Made by a program: the position numbers and the translations under genes
Assembly: GCA_963781105.1 (NCBI GenBank)
Contig: CAWAED010000013.1
Span: 1 to 64,000 of the forward strand
DNA: 64,000 nt
DNA from: Palsa-295 sp963781105
GTDB lineage: Bacteria > Acidobacteriota > Terriglobia > Acidiferrales > UBA7541
Reading direction: 5' to 3'
Shown here: positions 1-8,440 of the stretch, one piece after another
Layout: each line of letters starts with the position of its first letter
Numbering within the stretch: position 1 is the stretch's first letter
The notes under the pieces: model-generated
What the model saw: only the letters and a program-made list of their open reading frames with translations
Databases searched by the model: none
What the model was told of the DNA's origin: nothing

Positions 1-2
1 AC

Positions 3-1499
3 GTCGGCCGCGCGCCCGTCGCCGTTTCGGTGGAACGCGATTACGCCGAATTCAAATCGTCTTACCACTTTGCGGGCCACGTACTCACCGCCGAACGCAT
101 GCTCAATTTCAAAATGCGCGATCTGCCCGTCTCGCGCCTCGGCGATTACCTCGCCTTCGCCCGCACCGTGGATTCGGACGAAAACCAAATCCTCATGGTC
201 GAGAATTCCACCAGCGGAACGCCTGCAATCCCCACCACAGCCAGCGCCGGCGACCTGCTTGAAGCGGGCATCGCCTCGCTGAATTCCGGCAATCCTCGCG
301 AAGCGATTCCGCTACTCGAACGCGCCAACCAGCTCGATCCGAAAAGCAAACAGGGGTGGAACGATCTAGGCCTTGCCTATCTGAGGCTCGGCGAATTCAG
401 CGATGCCGCCGCGGCATTTCGCAAACAAGTGGAAGTGAATCCCTACGATGAGCACGTTTACAATTACCTGGGCCTCACCTTGCAACAGCAACAAAAATAC
501 GATGAAGCCGCCGTCGCGTTCCGCAAGCAGCTCGACATCAATCCCCTCGACCCCATCGCTCACGCCGCGCTCGGCGCGCTCTTCCTCGAACAGCACAAAT
601 ATGCGGAAGCTGTGCCGGAGCTTGACAAGGCCACCGTTCTCGCTCCCGAAAATGCCGAATTGGAAGTAAGCCTGGGCCAGGCGTTCTTGAATTCGGGGCA
701 AAAAGACAAGGCGCTCGAAGCTTTTGAAAAAGGCGTGGAGCTGAAGCAGACTCCCGTGGTCTGGAACAACGTCGCCTACAATCTTGCGCAGCACCATATC
801 GAACTGGATAAAGCAGCGCAATACGCGGAATCAGCCGTATCCGCCACCGCCGCAAATCTGCGGAACATCGAGCTTGCTCATTTGTCGCTCGATGACCTGA
901 ATCAGGTGTCCAGCATCGGCGTCTATTGGGACACGCTGGGCTGGATTTATTTTCAGAAGGGCGAACTCGAAAAGGCGCAGCGCTACGTGCGCGCTTCGTG
1001 GCTTCTGAATCAGCACGGGGAGGTAGGGGACCATCTGGCGCAGATTTATGAAAAGCGCGGTGAAAAAGAGCAAGCCGAGCGCATGTACGCCGAAGCCATC
1101 GCTGCCGCACATTCCGTACCGGAAACGCGCACGCGCTTGGTTTCGCTGGTCGGCGACGACGTAAAAACGGACGCCCTCGCGGTCCACGCCAAACTTGGTC
1201 TTACGAAGATTCGCACGTTCCCCACGGGCAAACTGCTTGGCGAAAACGCACAAGCCGACTTCTTCGTGCTGCTCTCTCCCGGGCCGAAGAATCCTAAAGT
1301 AGACTCCGTACGATTTATCAGCGGGAGCCAGGATCTGCGCCCGTTTGCCGAACAAATACGCGGCATAGACTTCGGCTCGATGTTTCCGGACGCCGCGCCA
1401 ACGAAGCTCGTACGTCGCGGCACGCTCGCGTGCTCTGCCGCAACCGGAAATTGCACCTTCACCCTGATTCTTCCGGAAGACGTTCGCACGCTGAACTGA
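3..1499 (+). CDS. TPR-repeat protein, C-terminal part (5' end outside window)
   Basis: The frame is open to the left edge, so the N-terminus is missing; the first in-frame start candidate (GTG at 30) is probably internal. The first ~60 residues resemble the end of the DUF3857/transglutaminase-type region that precedes TPRs in many acidobacterial proteins. Residues ~75-400 hold a run of tetratricopeptide repeats with the usual Gly/Ala/Pro pattern (for example WNDLGLAYLRLG and YNYLGLTLQQQ). The C-terminal ~90 residues form a separate domain with two Cys near the end. The likely role is as a protein-interaction scaffold, possibly exported. The family call is from recall; the TPRs are directly visible. 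Confidence 0.8.
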   Translation, partial: VGRAPVAVSVERDYAEFKSSYHFAGHVLTAERMLNFKMRDLPVSRLGDYLAFARTVDSDENQILMVENSTSGTPAIPTTASAGDLLEAGIASLNSGNPREAIPLLERANQLDPKSKQGWNDLGLAYLRLGEFSDAAAAFRKQVEVNPYDEHVYNYLGLTLQQQQKYDEAAVAFRKQLDINPLDPIAHAALGALFLEQHKYAEAVPELDKATVLAPENAELEVSLGQAFLNSGQKDKALEAFEKGVELKQTPVVWNNVAYNLAQHHIELDKAAQYAESAVSATAANLRNIELAHLSLDDLNQVSSIGVYWDTLGWIYFQKGELEKAQRYVRASWLLNQHGEVGDHLAQIYEKRGEKEQAERMYAEAIAAAHSVPETRTRLVSLVGDDVKTDALAVHAKLGLTKIRTFPTGKLLGENAQADFFVLLSPGPKNPKVDSVRFISGSQDLRPFAEQIRGIDFGSMFPDAAPTKLVRRGTLACSAATGNCTFTLILPEDVRTLN

Positions 1500-1534
1500 G
1501 CGTTGTGGTGCTTCATTAGCGGCGCAATTGAAAT

Positions 1535-2389
1535 CTAGACACCCGCGCTCATCATCCGCCCAAGCCTTCCGCCTACTCGCAATTTATCTGCGCGGTCATT
1601 GAAGTAGCGCTCGTTCAGCTTGTCCTTGTCCCAATCCTCGATCTTGTTGAATCCGAATCGCTGAAGTTCATTCGCCAGGTCTGTTGGCTCGAAAAACAAC
1701 TGGAACGGCTCGCCTGCCTTCGCCACCCGCCTCGCCATCGCATCGAACGCCAGGCGCCCGAACCAGTTCAACGAAGCCCTCGGGAGCGCAAAGTCGAACA
1801 CCACGCCGCTGCCTGCCGGCATCGCGGCGATAAATTCGAGCGTGCTGTTCATCGCCGCACGAGTGAGGTACGGAGTGACTCCCAGCCATGAAAAGAATGT
1901 AACCTTTCGGCGGTCGAGTCCCGCGGCGGCCAGACCATCGCCTAGCGATTGCTTTTCAAAATCCACCGGCGCGAACGTGACCGACGCTGGAATTTGAATC
2001 CGTCCCGCCGCCAATCTTTCGCGCTTCCACTTCTGCGTCGCCGGATGATCCACCTCGAACACTCGCAAACGGTCCGCATCATAAGGATTGCGATACGCGA
2101 ATGTGTCCAGACCCGCGCCCAAGATCACGTATTGGCTGGCGCCACGCTCGACCGCTGCAGCCAGTCCGTCTTCGGCCAACCGACTCCGCACCACCATGAA
2201 AGCCCGCACATATCGCGATGCGCGCGCGTAAATCTTCCGGCCCTCCAGGCGCACTTGCTCCTGCGCCTTTTCTCCGAGGATCGGCAACGCGATCGGATCG
2301 TCCAGAATTTTGGGATTGTCGTAGAGCTGATGTGCCGCACGACGCATCGCCACGCGTAGTGCGGTAGTGCTGGGGCGTGCGTCTCTCAC
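1535..2389 (-). CDS. SAM-dependent methyltransferase (TIGR00027/leucine carboxyl methyltransferase-like)
   Basis: This 284-residue protein belongs to the class I methyltransferases related to the PPM1/leucine carboxyl methyltransferase fold. The SAM-binding glycine loop is visible as VILGAGLDTFAYR, followed ~20 residues later by the acidic strand end FEVDHPATQ, both hallmarks of the family. The motif FFSWLGVTPYL follows. Its substrate cannot be read from the sequence; relatives include O-methyltransferases of secondary metabolism. It lies downstream of frr on the same strand, 126 bp away, and converges with the TPR gene. The start is the first ATG of the open frame, so a slightly shorter N-terminus is possible. 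Confidence 0.8.
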   Translation of the reverse strand: MRDARPSTTALRVAMRRAAHQLYDNPKILDDPIALPILGEKAQEQVRLEGRKIYARASRYVRAFMVVRSRLAEDGLAAAVERGASQYVILGAGLDTFAYRNPYDADRLRVFEVDHPATQKWKRERLAAGRIQIPASVTFAPVDFEKQSLGDGLAAAGLDRRKVTFFSWLGVTPYLTRAAMNSTLEFIAAMPAGSGVVFDFALPRASLNWFGRLAFDAMARRVAKAGEPFQLFFEPTDLANELQRFGFNKIEDWDKDKLNERYFNDRADKLRVGGRLGRMMSAGV

Positions 2390-2515
2390 GTTGGAAACGA
2401 TGCGGCCAAGAGCCTGCGGGTTTCAGACCATTCCATCGCTGAGAATTTCACTCTTGTGGCGGGCAATAACGCCGTCGGCGCCTCCGCCATCGAACGCCGC
2501 GGAAGGCACGCGCCT

Positions 2516-3091
2516 TTACTTGATTTCGAGAACTTCCTTCTCTTTGGCGGCGGATAAATCTTCGATCTTCTTGGTCTCGGAATGCGTCAGCTTTTCGAGT
2601 TCATCAAGCGAACGCTTCTTATCGTCCTCGCTGATTTTCTTTTCTTTCTCCAGCTTTTCGACGCCTTCCTTGATATCGCGCCGAATATTTCGGACGGCCG
2701 TGCGATGATTTTCCAGCACCTTGTGAATGTGCTTCACCAAGTCCTTGCGCCGGTCTTCGGTCAGCGCCGGAATCGGCACGCGCACCACTTTGCCGTCGTT
2801 CGTGGGGTTCAATCCCAGGTCGGTGGTGCGTATGGCTTTGTCAATCAACGCCACCGCGCCGGGATCCCATGGCGAAATCACGATCGTCGCGGAGTCCGGC
2901 ACATTCAACGTGCCCAACTGATTGATCGGCATCGGTGTGCCGTGATAGTCCACGCGAATATGGTCCAGCAGCGAGACGTTCGCGCGCCCCGTCCGAACGC
3001 TGCCCAGCTCCTTGCGAAAGTCCTCCACGGCTTTTTCCATCCGCGTTTTCGCCTGCGCCAGCGCGTCTTTGCTTGTAGCAATCGTGCTCAT
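2516..3091 (-). CDS. frr: ribosome recycling factor
   Basis: RRF splits post-termination 70S ribosomes together with EF-G. The 191 residues match the usual ~185. The family core is clear: VRTGRANVSLLDHIRVDYHGTPMPINQLG in domain I, then DPGAVALIDKAI, GLNPTNDGKVVRVPIPALTEDRRKDLVK, and the long C-terminal helix rich in Lys/Glu. It starts 28 bp after the stop of pyrH on the same strand, the conserved pyrH-frr pairing of many bacteria. No truncation or odd residues were seen. Confidence 0.97.
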   Translation of the reverse strand: MSTIATSKDALAQAKTRMEKAVEDFRKELGSVRTGRANVSLLDHIRVDYHGTPMPINQLGTLNVPDSATIVISPWDPGAVALIDKAIRTTDLGLNPTNDGKVVRVPIPALTEDRRKDLVKHIHKVLENHRTAVRNIRRDIKEGVEKLEKEKKISEDDKKRSLDELEKLTHSETKKIEDLSAAKEKEVLEIK

Positions 3092-3119
3092 CGAGAAAAT
3101 TGCCTCCGCCGATAGAATT

Positions 3120-3908
3120 TCACGCCGCGGTCACGATCGAGCCCACCGGCTCGCCCAGCACTACGCGCTTCAAATTCCCGGGAACGGTCATATCGAACAC
3201 CACGATCGGCATTTTGTTGTCCATGCACAGCGAAATAGCCGTCGAGTCCATCACCATAAGACCTTTCTTCAGCACGTCCAGATAGGTGATCTTTTCGAAC
3301 CGCTTCGCACCCTTCACTTTCTCTGGGTCGGCATCGTACACGCCGTCCACGCGCGTGGCTTTCAAAATCACCTGGGCCTTGATCTCCATCGCGCGCAAGG
3401 CCGCTGCCGTATCCGTGGAAAAATAAGGGTTCCCGGTACCCGCTGCGAAAATTACCACGCGGCCCTTTTCCAGGTGGCGCGTCGCCCGCCGGCGAATAAA
3501 CGGCTCCGCAACCTGATGCATCTCGATCGCGCTCATGAGCCGCGTGTGGCATCCCGCCTTTTCCAGCGCATCCACCATCGCCAAGCCGTTGATCACCGTG
3601 GCCAGCATGCCCATGTAATCGCCGGTTGCGCGGTCGATGTTGAGCTCTTTCTGCCGCGTTCCGCGAAAGAAATTACCGCCGCCCACGACGATCGCCACGT
3701 CCACGCCCAGGCCGCGCACTTCCTGCACTTCGTGAGCAATGCCCTGGATCGTTTCGGCGTGGATTCCGGACTCGTTGGGCCCGGAAAGCGATTCACCCGA
3801 GAGTTTGAGCACGAGCCGCTCATAAACTGGCGCGCCTTTCGCCTCGGAATTCGCTGCTGCACCGGTTCGCACTGCGGTTTGCACTTTGCTCGTCGCGGCT
3901 TTTGTCAT
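3120..3908 (-). CDS. pyrH: UMP kinase
   Basis: PyrH phosphorylates UMP to UDP with ATP in pyrimidine nucleotide synthesis; bacterial enzymes are hexamers of the amino acid kinase fold. The amino acid kinase signature RLVLKLSGESL is followed by VGGGNFFRG, GDYMGMLATVINGLAM, NPYFSTDTAAALRA and the DGVYDADPEK segment. At 262 residues it is ~25 longer than typical because of an unstructured N-terminal tail (residues 1-28) rich in Ala/Thr/Lys. Only one ATG precedes the kinase core, so the tail may be real. It lies upstream of frr and is separated from tsf by a strong terminator. Confidence 0.96.
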   Translation of the reverse strand: MTKAATSKVQTAVRTGAAANSEAKGAPVYERLVLKLSGESLSGPNESGIHAETIQGIAHEVQEVRGLGVDVAIVVGGGNFFRGTRQKELNIDRATGDYMGMLATVINGLAMVDALEKAGCHTRLMSAIEMHQVAEPFIRRRATRHLEKGRVVIFAAGTGNPYFSTDTAAALRAMEIKAQVILKATRVDGVYDADPEKVKGAKRFEKITYLDVLKKGLMVMDSTAISLCMDNKMPIVVFDMTVPGNLKRVVLGEPVGSIVTAA

Positions 3909-3990
3909 TGCGGATGGGCCAGCCCCCTGGCCGCGTGCATTTTAGCAAAGATTTCTCAGTTGCGCCCCGCAGAACACGCCACCCGTCCCG

Positions 3991-4016
3991 GTAGCGCCGG
4001 CGTCCCGGAGGCTGCC
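3991..4016. repeat. short dispersed repeat, copy 1 (GTAGCGCCGGCGTC type)
   Basis: This intergenic sequence between pyrH and tsf begins GTAGCGCCGGCGTC and matches the start of a second copy at 14299-14321 after korB. The core GCCGGC is self-complementary. Both copies lie in non-coding DNA. Confidence 0.5.
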
Positions 4017-4042
4017 GACCTTATCCACGCTCTCATCCGCGC

Positions 4043-4070
4043 AAAAAAAATCCGCCGCAAACGCGGCGGA
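4043..4070 (-). terminator. intrinsic terminator after tsf
   Basis: On the minus strand an 8-bp perfect stem (TCCGCCGC/GCGGCGGA, loop of 4) is followed directly by eight T. It lies 33 bp downstream of the tsf stop codon and upstream of pyrH, so it should end or attenuate the rplM-rpsI-rpsB-tsf transcript. Confidence 0.88.
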
Positions 4071-4102
4071 CTTGAAGAGAAGCCAAATGGTGCTTGCAGC
4101 GG

Positions 4103-4789
4103 TTATGCCATGGGCACCGGTACCGGTCCTTCGGGTTCAGCATCAGCCGCCGCCCGTTGGCCGCCAGCTCCATCCATTTCTCCCACCTTGAATCGCGAAA
4201 AACGCCGCACGGAAATGTTCTCGCCGATCTTGGCGATGGTGTGGTCAATCAGCTCTTTCACCGTCATCCCTTCGTCCTTGATGAAGTGCTGCTCGTACAG
4301 GCAATTTTCCTCGTAGAACTTCTCCATCTTGCCGCTCACGATCTTTTCGATCACGTTTTCCGGCTTACCGGTAGCCTTGGCCTGTTCCTTGTAGATTTCG
4401 CGTTCGCGATCGAGCGTTTCCTGCGTCACTTCCTCGCGCCGCAGAAAACGCGGATCGAGCGCGGCGATGTGCATCGCCACATCGTGGCACAAACGCTGAA
4501 AGTCCTCGGTGCGTGCGACGAAATCGCTTTCGCAATTCACTTCCACCAGCACGCCGATTTTCCCGCCGGCGTGGATGTAGCAGCTCACCAAGCCCTCGGA
4601 AGTCGCGCGCTGCGCTTTTTTGGCCGCCGTCGCCTGGCCCTTCTTGCGCAGAATATCAATTGCCCGCTCGATGTCCCCCCCGGTTTCCACCAGCGCGTCG
4701 CGACACGCCGAAAATCCCACACCCGTGCGGTCGCGCAGCTCTTTCACCTGCTGCGCGGACACATTCGGTTTTCCATCTGCGGTTGCCAT
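4103..4789 (-). CDS. tsf: translation elongation factor Ts
   Basis: EF-Ts is the guanine nucleotide exchange factor for EF-Tu. The N-terminal UBA-like domain and signature LRDRTGVGFSACRDALVETGGDIERAIDILRKKG are clear, followed by the core region (GGKIGVLVEVNCESDFVART) and a coiled-coil segment. An ATG at 4789 was chosen over an in-frame TTG at 4801: the AAAGGA ribosome-binding sequence lies 13 bases before the ATG but only one base before the TTG. The result is 228 residues, shorter than the E. coli protein, as seen in several phyla. It follows rpsB by ~100 bp, the classic rpsB-tsf pair. Confidence 0.96.
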   Translation of the reverse strand: MATADGKPNVSAQQVKELRDRTGVGFSACRDALVETGGDIERAIDILRKKGQATAAKKAQRATSEGLVSCYIHAGGKIGVLVEVNCESDFVARTEDFQRLCHDVAMHIAALDPRFLRREEVTQETLDREREIYKEQAKATGKPENVIEKIVSGKMEKFYEENCLYEQHFIKDEGMTVKELIDHTIAKIGENISVRRFSRFKVGEMDGAGGQRAAADAEPEGPVPVPMA

Positions 4790-4895
4790 AGTTGTACTCA
4801 ATTCCTTTGAACGAATTCGGAACTTATTACTGGTTCGGCCGGCCCGTTGAACGAAATTAGCGCCGGAGGCGGCTCACACCAAAGGTGACGCCGCC

Positions 4896-5786
4896 TTACT
4901 TCGCGTGCTGATGAGTTTCGTCTTCGGTCGGTATGGCTGCAGCCGCGGCTTCTTCGGTCGCGACCAATTCACCCGGCTCGCCTTCTACGAAATCGCCTTC
5001 CTGCTTCTCATAGACTTCGTAGGCGCTGGTGTCCACATAATCCACGCCCTCTTCGCCGCCGCCTTCCACCGCTTTCTGATCGGCGATCTGTGTCTGCTCG
5101 TAGGATTGGTGTCCTACGATCACGGCGTCGGAAATTTTCGAAGTGAACAAACGAATCGCGCGCAAGGCGTCGTCGTTGCCGGGAATAACCCAATCTACAA
5201 GATCAGGGTCGCAGTTCGTATCCACGATCGCTACTACGGGAATGCCCATGCGCCGTGCCTCGTGCACCGCGATCAATTCGGCATTGGGATCAATCACGAA
5301 CATGGCATCCGGCAGCGTGGTCATATTCTCCACGCCGGAAAAGTTCTGTTGCAGGTGCTTCAGTTCGCGTTCCAGGCGCGCCGCTTCTTTCTTCGAAAAT
5401 TGCGCCATGCGCCCGTCTTCCACCATGCCCTTTAGCAGCTTCAATCGCTTGATGGACTTCTGGAGGGTCACCCAGTTCGTCATCGTGCCCCCGAGCCAGC
5501 GGTGGTTCACGTAGAACATGCCGCAGCGATTCGCCTCTTCGGCGATGGCTTCCTGCGCCTGGCGCTTGGTGCCCAGAAAAAGAATTCGTTTGCCTTGGCC
5601 GGCGAGCTCGGAAACGTAACGAGCCGCGTCGCGAAACATCTTCAAGGTCTTTTGCAGGTCAATGATGTGGATTCCATTGCGCTCGCCGAAAATGTATTCC
5701 TTCATCTTCGGGTTCCAACGCCGCGTCTGGTGGCCGAAGTGAACTCCAGCCTCCAGCAACTCTTTCATCGTAATTTCAACGCCCAA
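4896..5786 (-). CDS. rpsB: 30S ribosomal protein S2
   Basis: S2 is a small-subunit ribosomal protein needed for S1 binding. The N-terminus MKELLEAGVHFGHQTRRWNP and the segments RILFLGTKRQAQ, VNHRWLGGTMTNW and PDAMFVIDPN, ending in the region NDDALRAIRLFTSKISDAV, identify it. There are 296 residues because an acidic, Glu/Ala-rich tail of ~50 residues extends past the normal C-terminus. It is followed by tsf and preceded by rpsI on the same strand. Confidence 0.97.
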   Translation of the reverse strand: MGVEITMKELLEAGVHFGHQTRRWNPKMKEYIFGERNGIHIIDLQKTLKMFRDAARYVSELAGQGKRILFLGTKRQAQEAIAEEANRCGMFYVNHRWLGGTMTNWVTLQKSIKRLKLLKGMVEDGRMAQFSKKEAARLERELKHLQQNFSGVENMTTLPDAMFVIDPNAELIAVHEARRMGIPVVAIVDTNCDPDLVDWVIPGNDDALRAIRLFTSKISDAVIVGHQSYEQTQIADQKAVEGGGEEGVDYVDTSAYEVYEKQEGDFVEGEPGELVATEEAAAAAIPTEDETHQHAK

Positions 5787-5955
5787 AGTGCCTCCTTGTT
5801 TGAAGGGATGCTTGTTACTCCGTTTTTCGGAGCAGCATCCTTTTCTGCCGGTTCCTCACCGGCCGTGAAGTTAACTGCACCTGCCGTGGCCGCTCACTGC
5901 CGTCCCGAGCGGAGCGACGGACCTCTCTTCGGTCTCCGCGCCGCCCAGCCGTACA

Positions 5956-6375
5956 CTACCGCTTGCTGAACTGGAACCTGCGCCGCGCGCCCTTCTGTCC
6001 ATACTTCTTGCGTTCCTTCATGCGCGGATCGCGCGTCAGAAAACCGTTCTTGCGCAGCGCCGGCCGCAATTCCGGGTTCAACCTCGAAAGCGCGCGCGAA
6101 AGACCCATGCGCACCGCTCCGGACTGTCCACCCACGCCGCCACCCTTCACAATCGCCTTGACCTCGACCTGGTCCAGCATCTGCGTGAACTTCAGCGGCT
6201 CGACCGCCGCGGTGTTCCACGCCACATTGCGAAAATATTCGTCCACCGGCCGTCCGTTCACCGTAAACCGCGCCGCGCCCTGCTTGATGTACACGCGCGC
6301 GATGGATTCCCGCCGGCGACCCGTGCCGTAAAATTGCTTGGCCTTGCCTTCCAATGAACTCGAAGCTGAACTCAA
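5956..6375 (-). CDS. rpsI: 30S ribosomal protein S9
   Basis: S9 has its basic C-terminal tail reaching the P-site tRNA. The family pattern is visible: FYGTGRRRESIARVYIK near the N-terminus, GGGVGGQSGAVRMGLSRAL in the middle, and the conserved end RDPRMKERKKYGQKGARRRFQFSKR, whose terminal Lys-Arg contacts tRNA. The 139 residues are normal. It lies 127 bp downstream of rplM, the near-universal L13-S9 pair. Confidence 0.98.
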   Translation of the reverse strand: MSSASSSLEGKAKQFYGTGRRRESIARVYIKQGAARFTVNGRPVDEYFRNVAWNTAAVEPLKFTQMLDQVEVKAIVKGGGVGGQSGAVRMGLSRALSRLNPELRPALRKNGFLTRDPRMKERKKYGQKGARRRFQFSKR

Positions 6376-6502
6376 AGTTCCTCCTATGTTCCCACCGCGC
6401 CCGGCAGCGAGGAGAATTCCGCGCCTGCGCGGGCCGACCGAAAAAGACCCTGACGGACAGATCCGCCGAACGAAAAGTTTTTAATCCCTGTGTGTCGCGA
6501 GG

Positions 6503-6964
6503 CTATAGCGAGAGTGGCTGAGGCTTTTGTCCGGTGTGGCGGGCGAGGCCTTCACTTCCGGCATAAACACGCAGCTTCTTTGCTCTTCGCGCGCGGAGCT
6601 TGTTCTTCGGCAGCATTCCCAGCACCGCTTCGCGCACAACCTCTTCCGGCCGCCGTTGCAATAGCGTGCGGATCGGCACTTCCTTCAATCCGCCCGGCCA
6701 GCCGCTGTGATGACGATACAATTTCTGATCAATCTTGTTGCCCGTCAGCTTGATCTTTTCCGCGTTCACTACCACCACGTGATCACCGCAATCCAGATGT
6801 GGCGTGTACGTCGGCTTGTCCTTGCCAATCAGCAGACGCGCCACGCGCGTCGCCAACCGCCCGAGCACCACTCCCTCGGCGTCAATCACAAACCAGTCCT
6901 TCCCCACCATCAACTCTTCGGCCTCACGGCCTCTTGGAACATACGTCGGCATCTGCTCAGTCAC
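6503..6964 (-). CDS. rplM: 50S ribosomal protein L13
   Basis: L13 is an early-assembly protein of the large subunit. Conserved blocks include WFVIDAEGVVLGRLATRVARLLIGKDKPTYTP, the segment GDHVVVVNAEKIKLTGNK, and VLGMLPKNKL. The 153 residues are normal for the family. It is the first gene of the rplM-rpsI-rpsB-tsf group, and a near-consensus promoter lies 27 bases upstream. Confidence 0.98.
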   Translation of the reverse strand: MTEQMPTYVPRGREAEELMVGKDWFVIDAEGVVLGRLATRVARLLIGKDKPTYTPHLDCGDHVVVVNAEKIKLTGNKIDQKLYRHHSGWPGGLKEVPIRTLLQRRPEEVVREAVLGMLPKNKLRARRAKKLRVYAGSEGLARHTGQKPQPLSL

Positions 6965-6990
6965 ACCTTTCCCAGTAAAGACAAACTGTG

Positions 6991-7019
6991 ATTCTAAAGT
7001 AGCTTGCGACTGATGTCAA
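6991..7019 (-). promoter_or_regulatory. sigma-70-type promoter of the rplM-rpsI operon
   Basis: On the minus strand TTGACA (7014-7019) and TAGAAT (6991-6996) are separated by exactly 17 bases. This is close to the housekeeping consensus and lies just upstream of the rplM start at 6964, leaving a leader of only ~20 bases. Confidence 0.82.
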
Positions 7020-7128
7020 CGAAGGAAACGGGCAGACGGGGACGAAGCACAGCAAATTCACGGGCGGGCCACTCTGCAGCGGCCCGCCGTGATTGGGAGG
7101 CAGATACAAATCGCTGAAACGAAGCTGA

Positions 7129-7686
7129 CTAAGAAGTGGCTGCGGCGGTGCTTCGGCTCGTGCGCCCGAACGACTTTGCACTGTCGTCGCTCGCATCGCC
7201 CGTCTTGTCAATCTCAATCGAGCCCTTGAAATAAGCTCCATCCTCGATTGAAATCCGCGCCGTTGTCAAATCGCCAACCACCGAGCCGTCCTTCTTGATC
7301 TCGATCCGGTCGCGCGCGCGCAGATTGCCCTTCACGTTCCCGTAAACCACCACTTCCCGCGCAATCACGTCTGCGGTCACCTTGGCGCTGGCGCCCACCG
7401 TCAACTTGCGGTCTTCCAACTGCACCAACCCTTCGACGCTGCCATCAATCAGCAGGTCTTCGTTGCCGGTGATCTCGCCCTTCACGTGCAGGCTCGAGCC
7501 CAACCGTGCCGTGCCGCCCGAAGTCGTGCTTGGATACCCTGAATCAATCGGTGCCATCGTTTTTGCCTCCCCAGGAATTGCCGGTGCGTTTGCACTCGGA
7601 AAATTTGGCCGTGCTTGTTGCGGTTGTTGCGCTTGCTGCGGGAGCGGATTCTTAGCCGGTGCGTCCGGCTTCTTGTCTCCCCACAT
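7129..7686 (-). CDS. bactofilin (polymer-forming cytoskeletal protein)
   Basis: Bactofilins are self-polymerising beta-helical scaffold proteins that position cell-wall or polar factors. Residues ~60-165 show the family's short beta-helix repeats (GSSLHVKGEITGNEDLLIDGSVEGLVQLED, then the VTADVIAREVVVYGNVKG region and SVVGDLTTARISIEDGAYFKG). The N-terminal 50 residues are Pro/Gln-rich and disordered, and a Ser/Thr-rich tail follows, as is usual. It is transcribed toward rplM, but the rplM promoter separates the two. A 14-bp palindrome (ACCTCA-AA-TGAGGT, 7727-7740) lies ~40 bp upstream of the start. Confidence 0.9.
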   Translation of the reverse strand: MWGDKKPDAPAKNPLPQQAQQPQQARPNFPSANAPAIPGEAKTMAPIDSGYPSTTSGGTARLGSSLHVKGEITGNEDLLIDGSVEGLVQLEDRKLTVGASAKVTADVIAREVVVYGNVKGNLRARDRIEIKKDGSVVGDLTTARISIEDGAYFKGSIEIDKTGDASDDSAKSFGRTSRSTAAATS

Positions 7687-7904
7687 TTACCCTCCTTGCG
7701 CCTGAGCTGCGCCAGAATCGCAAACTACCTCAAATGAGGTCCGGGTCTTTGAATGTAGTCCCGCGCTGAAACTCTGCCAAATCCAAAATGGTACATATGT
7801 GTCCGGTGAGGTAACGCCATACTTAGGAAGCTGAGGAGCCGCATCGTACGTCTGGACCGCCGCGAAGTGCAAGCGTGAAATATTTCAGCGCTCGCCGAGA
7901 CAGA

Positions 7905-8417
7905 TCATTGCAAATATCGCTCTTGAAGCAGCGCCAGGTGGTGGGATAGGTGCCCCGCGATAATGTATGCAAGCGCTCGAACCGTCACCGAATTTCCGCT
8001 GGCCACGCCCTTGCGCGACCACGCTTCCGCCGGCAAGTTTCGAAAGAACGACAACGTCGCCTGCCGCACGCCGCGAAAATCCGCAATGTGGCTGGCCCAG
8101 GAGTAGTTGTAGGCACGCGCGCCAGTCGCGGCAACGTTTTGATCGAAGCTTGCGAGCGGGTCGCTGAATCCGCGTCCAAACCACAGCGCGCGGAAGGCAA
8201 ACGCTCGCTCTGTGTCGCTTACGTGATTCATAACTTCGCGGATGCTCCACTTCTCGGGCGCGTAGCGGTACAGCGATTTTTCTTCGGAGATCCTGCTTAA
8301 AATCGCGGGAACTTCGAGCAACTGGGATTCGAGCACACTGACAACATCAGCGCTCGCGATGCGATCTATGTAAGTGAAGTAGTACGGCGCTGCCTCGTCG
8401 CGTCCGAGTGCAATCAC
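7905..8417 (-). CDS. DinB-family (YfiT/DinB four-helix) protein
   Basis: DinB/YfiT-like proteins are four-helix metalloproteins, some acting as thiol-dependent S-transferases. The signature is a set of metal-binding His in helices: EVMNHVSDTERAFAFRAL around residue 65 and IIAGHLSHHLALLQERY at the C-terminus, giving the expected H...HxxxH triad. There are 170 residues from a GTG start. It starts 23 bp after lexA on the same strand, so it is probably cotranscribed with lexA and may respond to DNA damage. That link is inference; the family name comes from a B. subtilis damage-inducible gene. Confidence 0.85.
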   Translation of the reverse strand: MIALGRDEAAPYYFTYIDRIASADVVSVLESQLLEVPAILSRISEEKSLYRYAPEKWSIREVMNHVSDTERAFAFRALWFGRGFSDPLASFDQNVAATGARAYNYSWASHIADFRGVRQATLSFFRNLPAEAWSRKGVASGNSVTVRALAYIIAGHLSHHLALLQERYLQ

Positions 8418-8440
8418 CGTTCGTTCGCCTCAACCCGAGA

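Noticed and set aside
3012..4316. Open frame of 434 codons on the plus strand
   Set aside because: It is antisense to frr, pyrH and tsf, which are certain genes; the translation is rich in His/Arg and has no domain.
7059..7091. Strong hairpin (CACGGGCGGGCC/GGCCCGCCGTG) after the bactofilin gene
   Set aside because: It could end the bactofilin transcript, but no T run follows on the minus strand, so it was not listed as a terminator.
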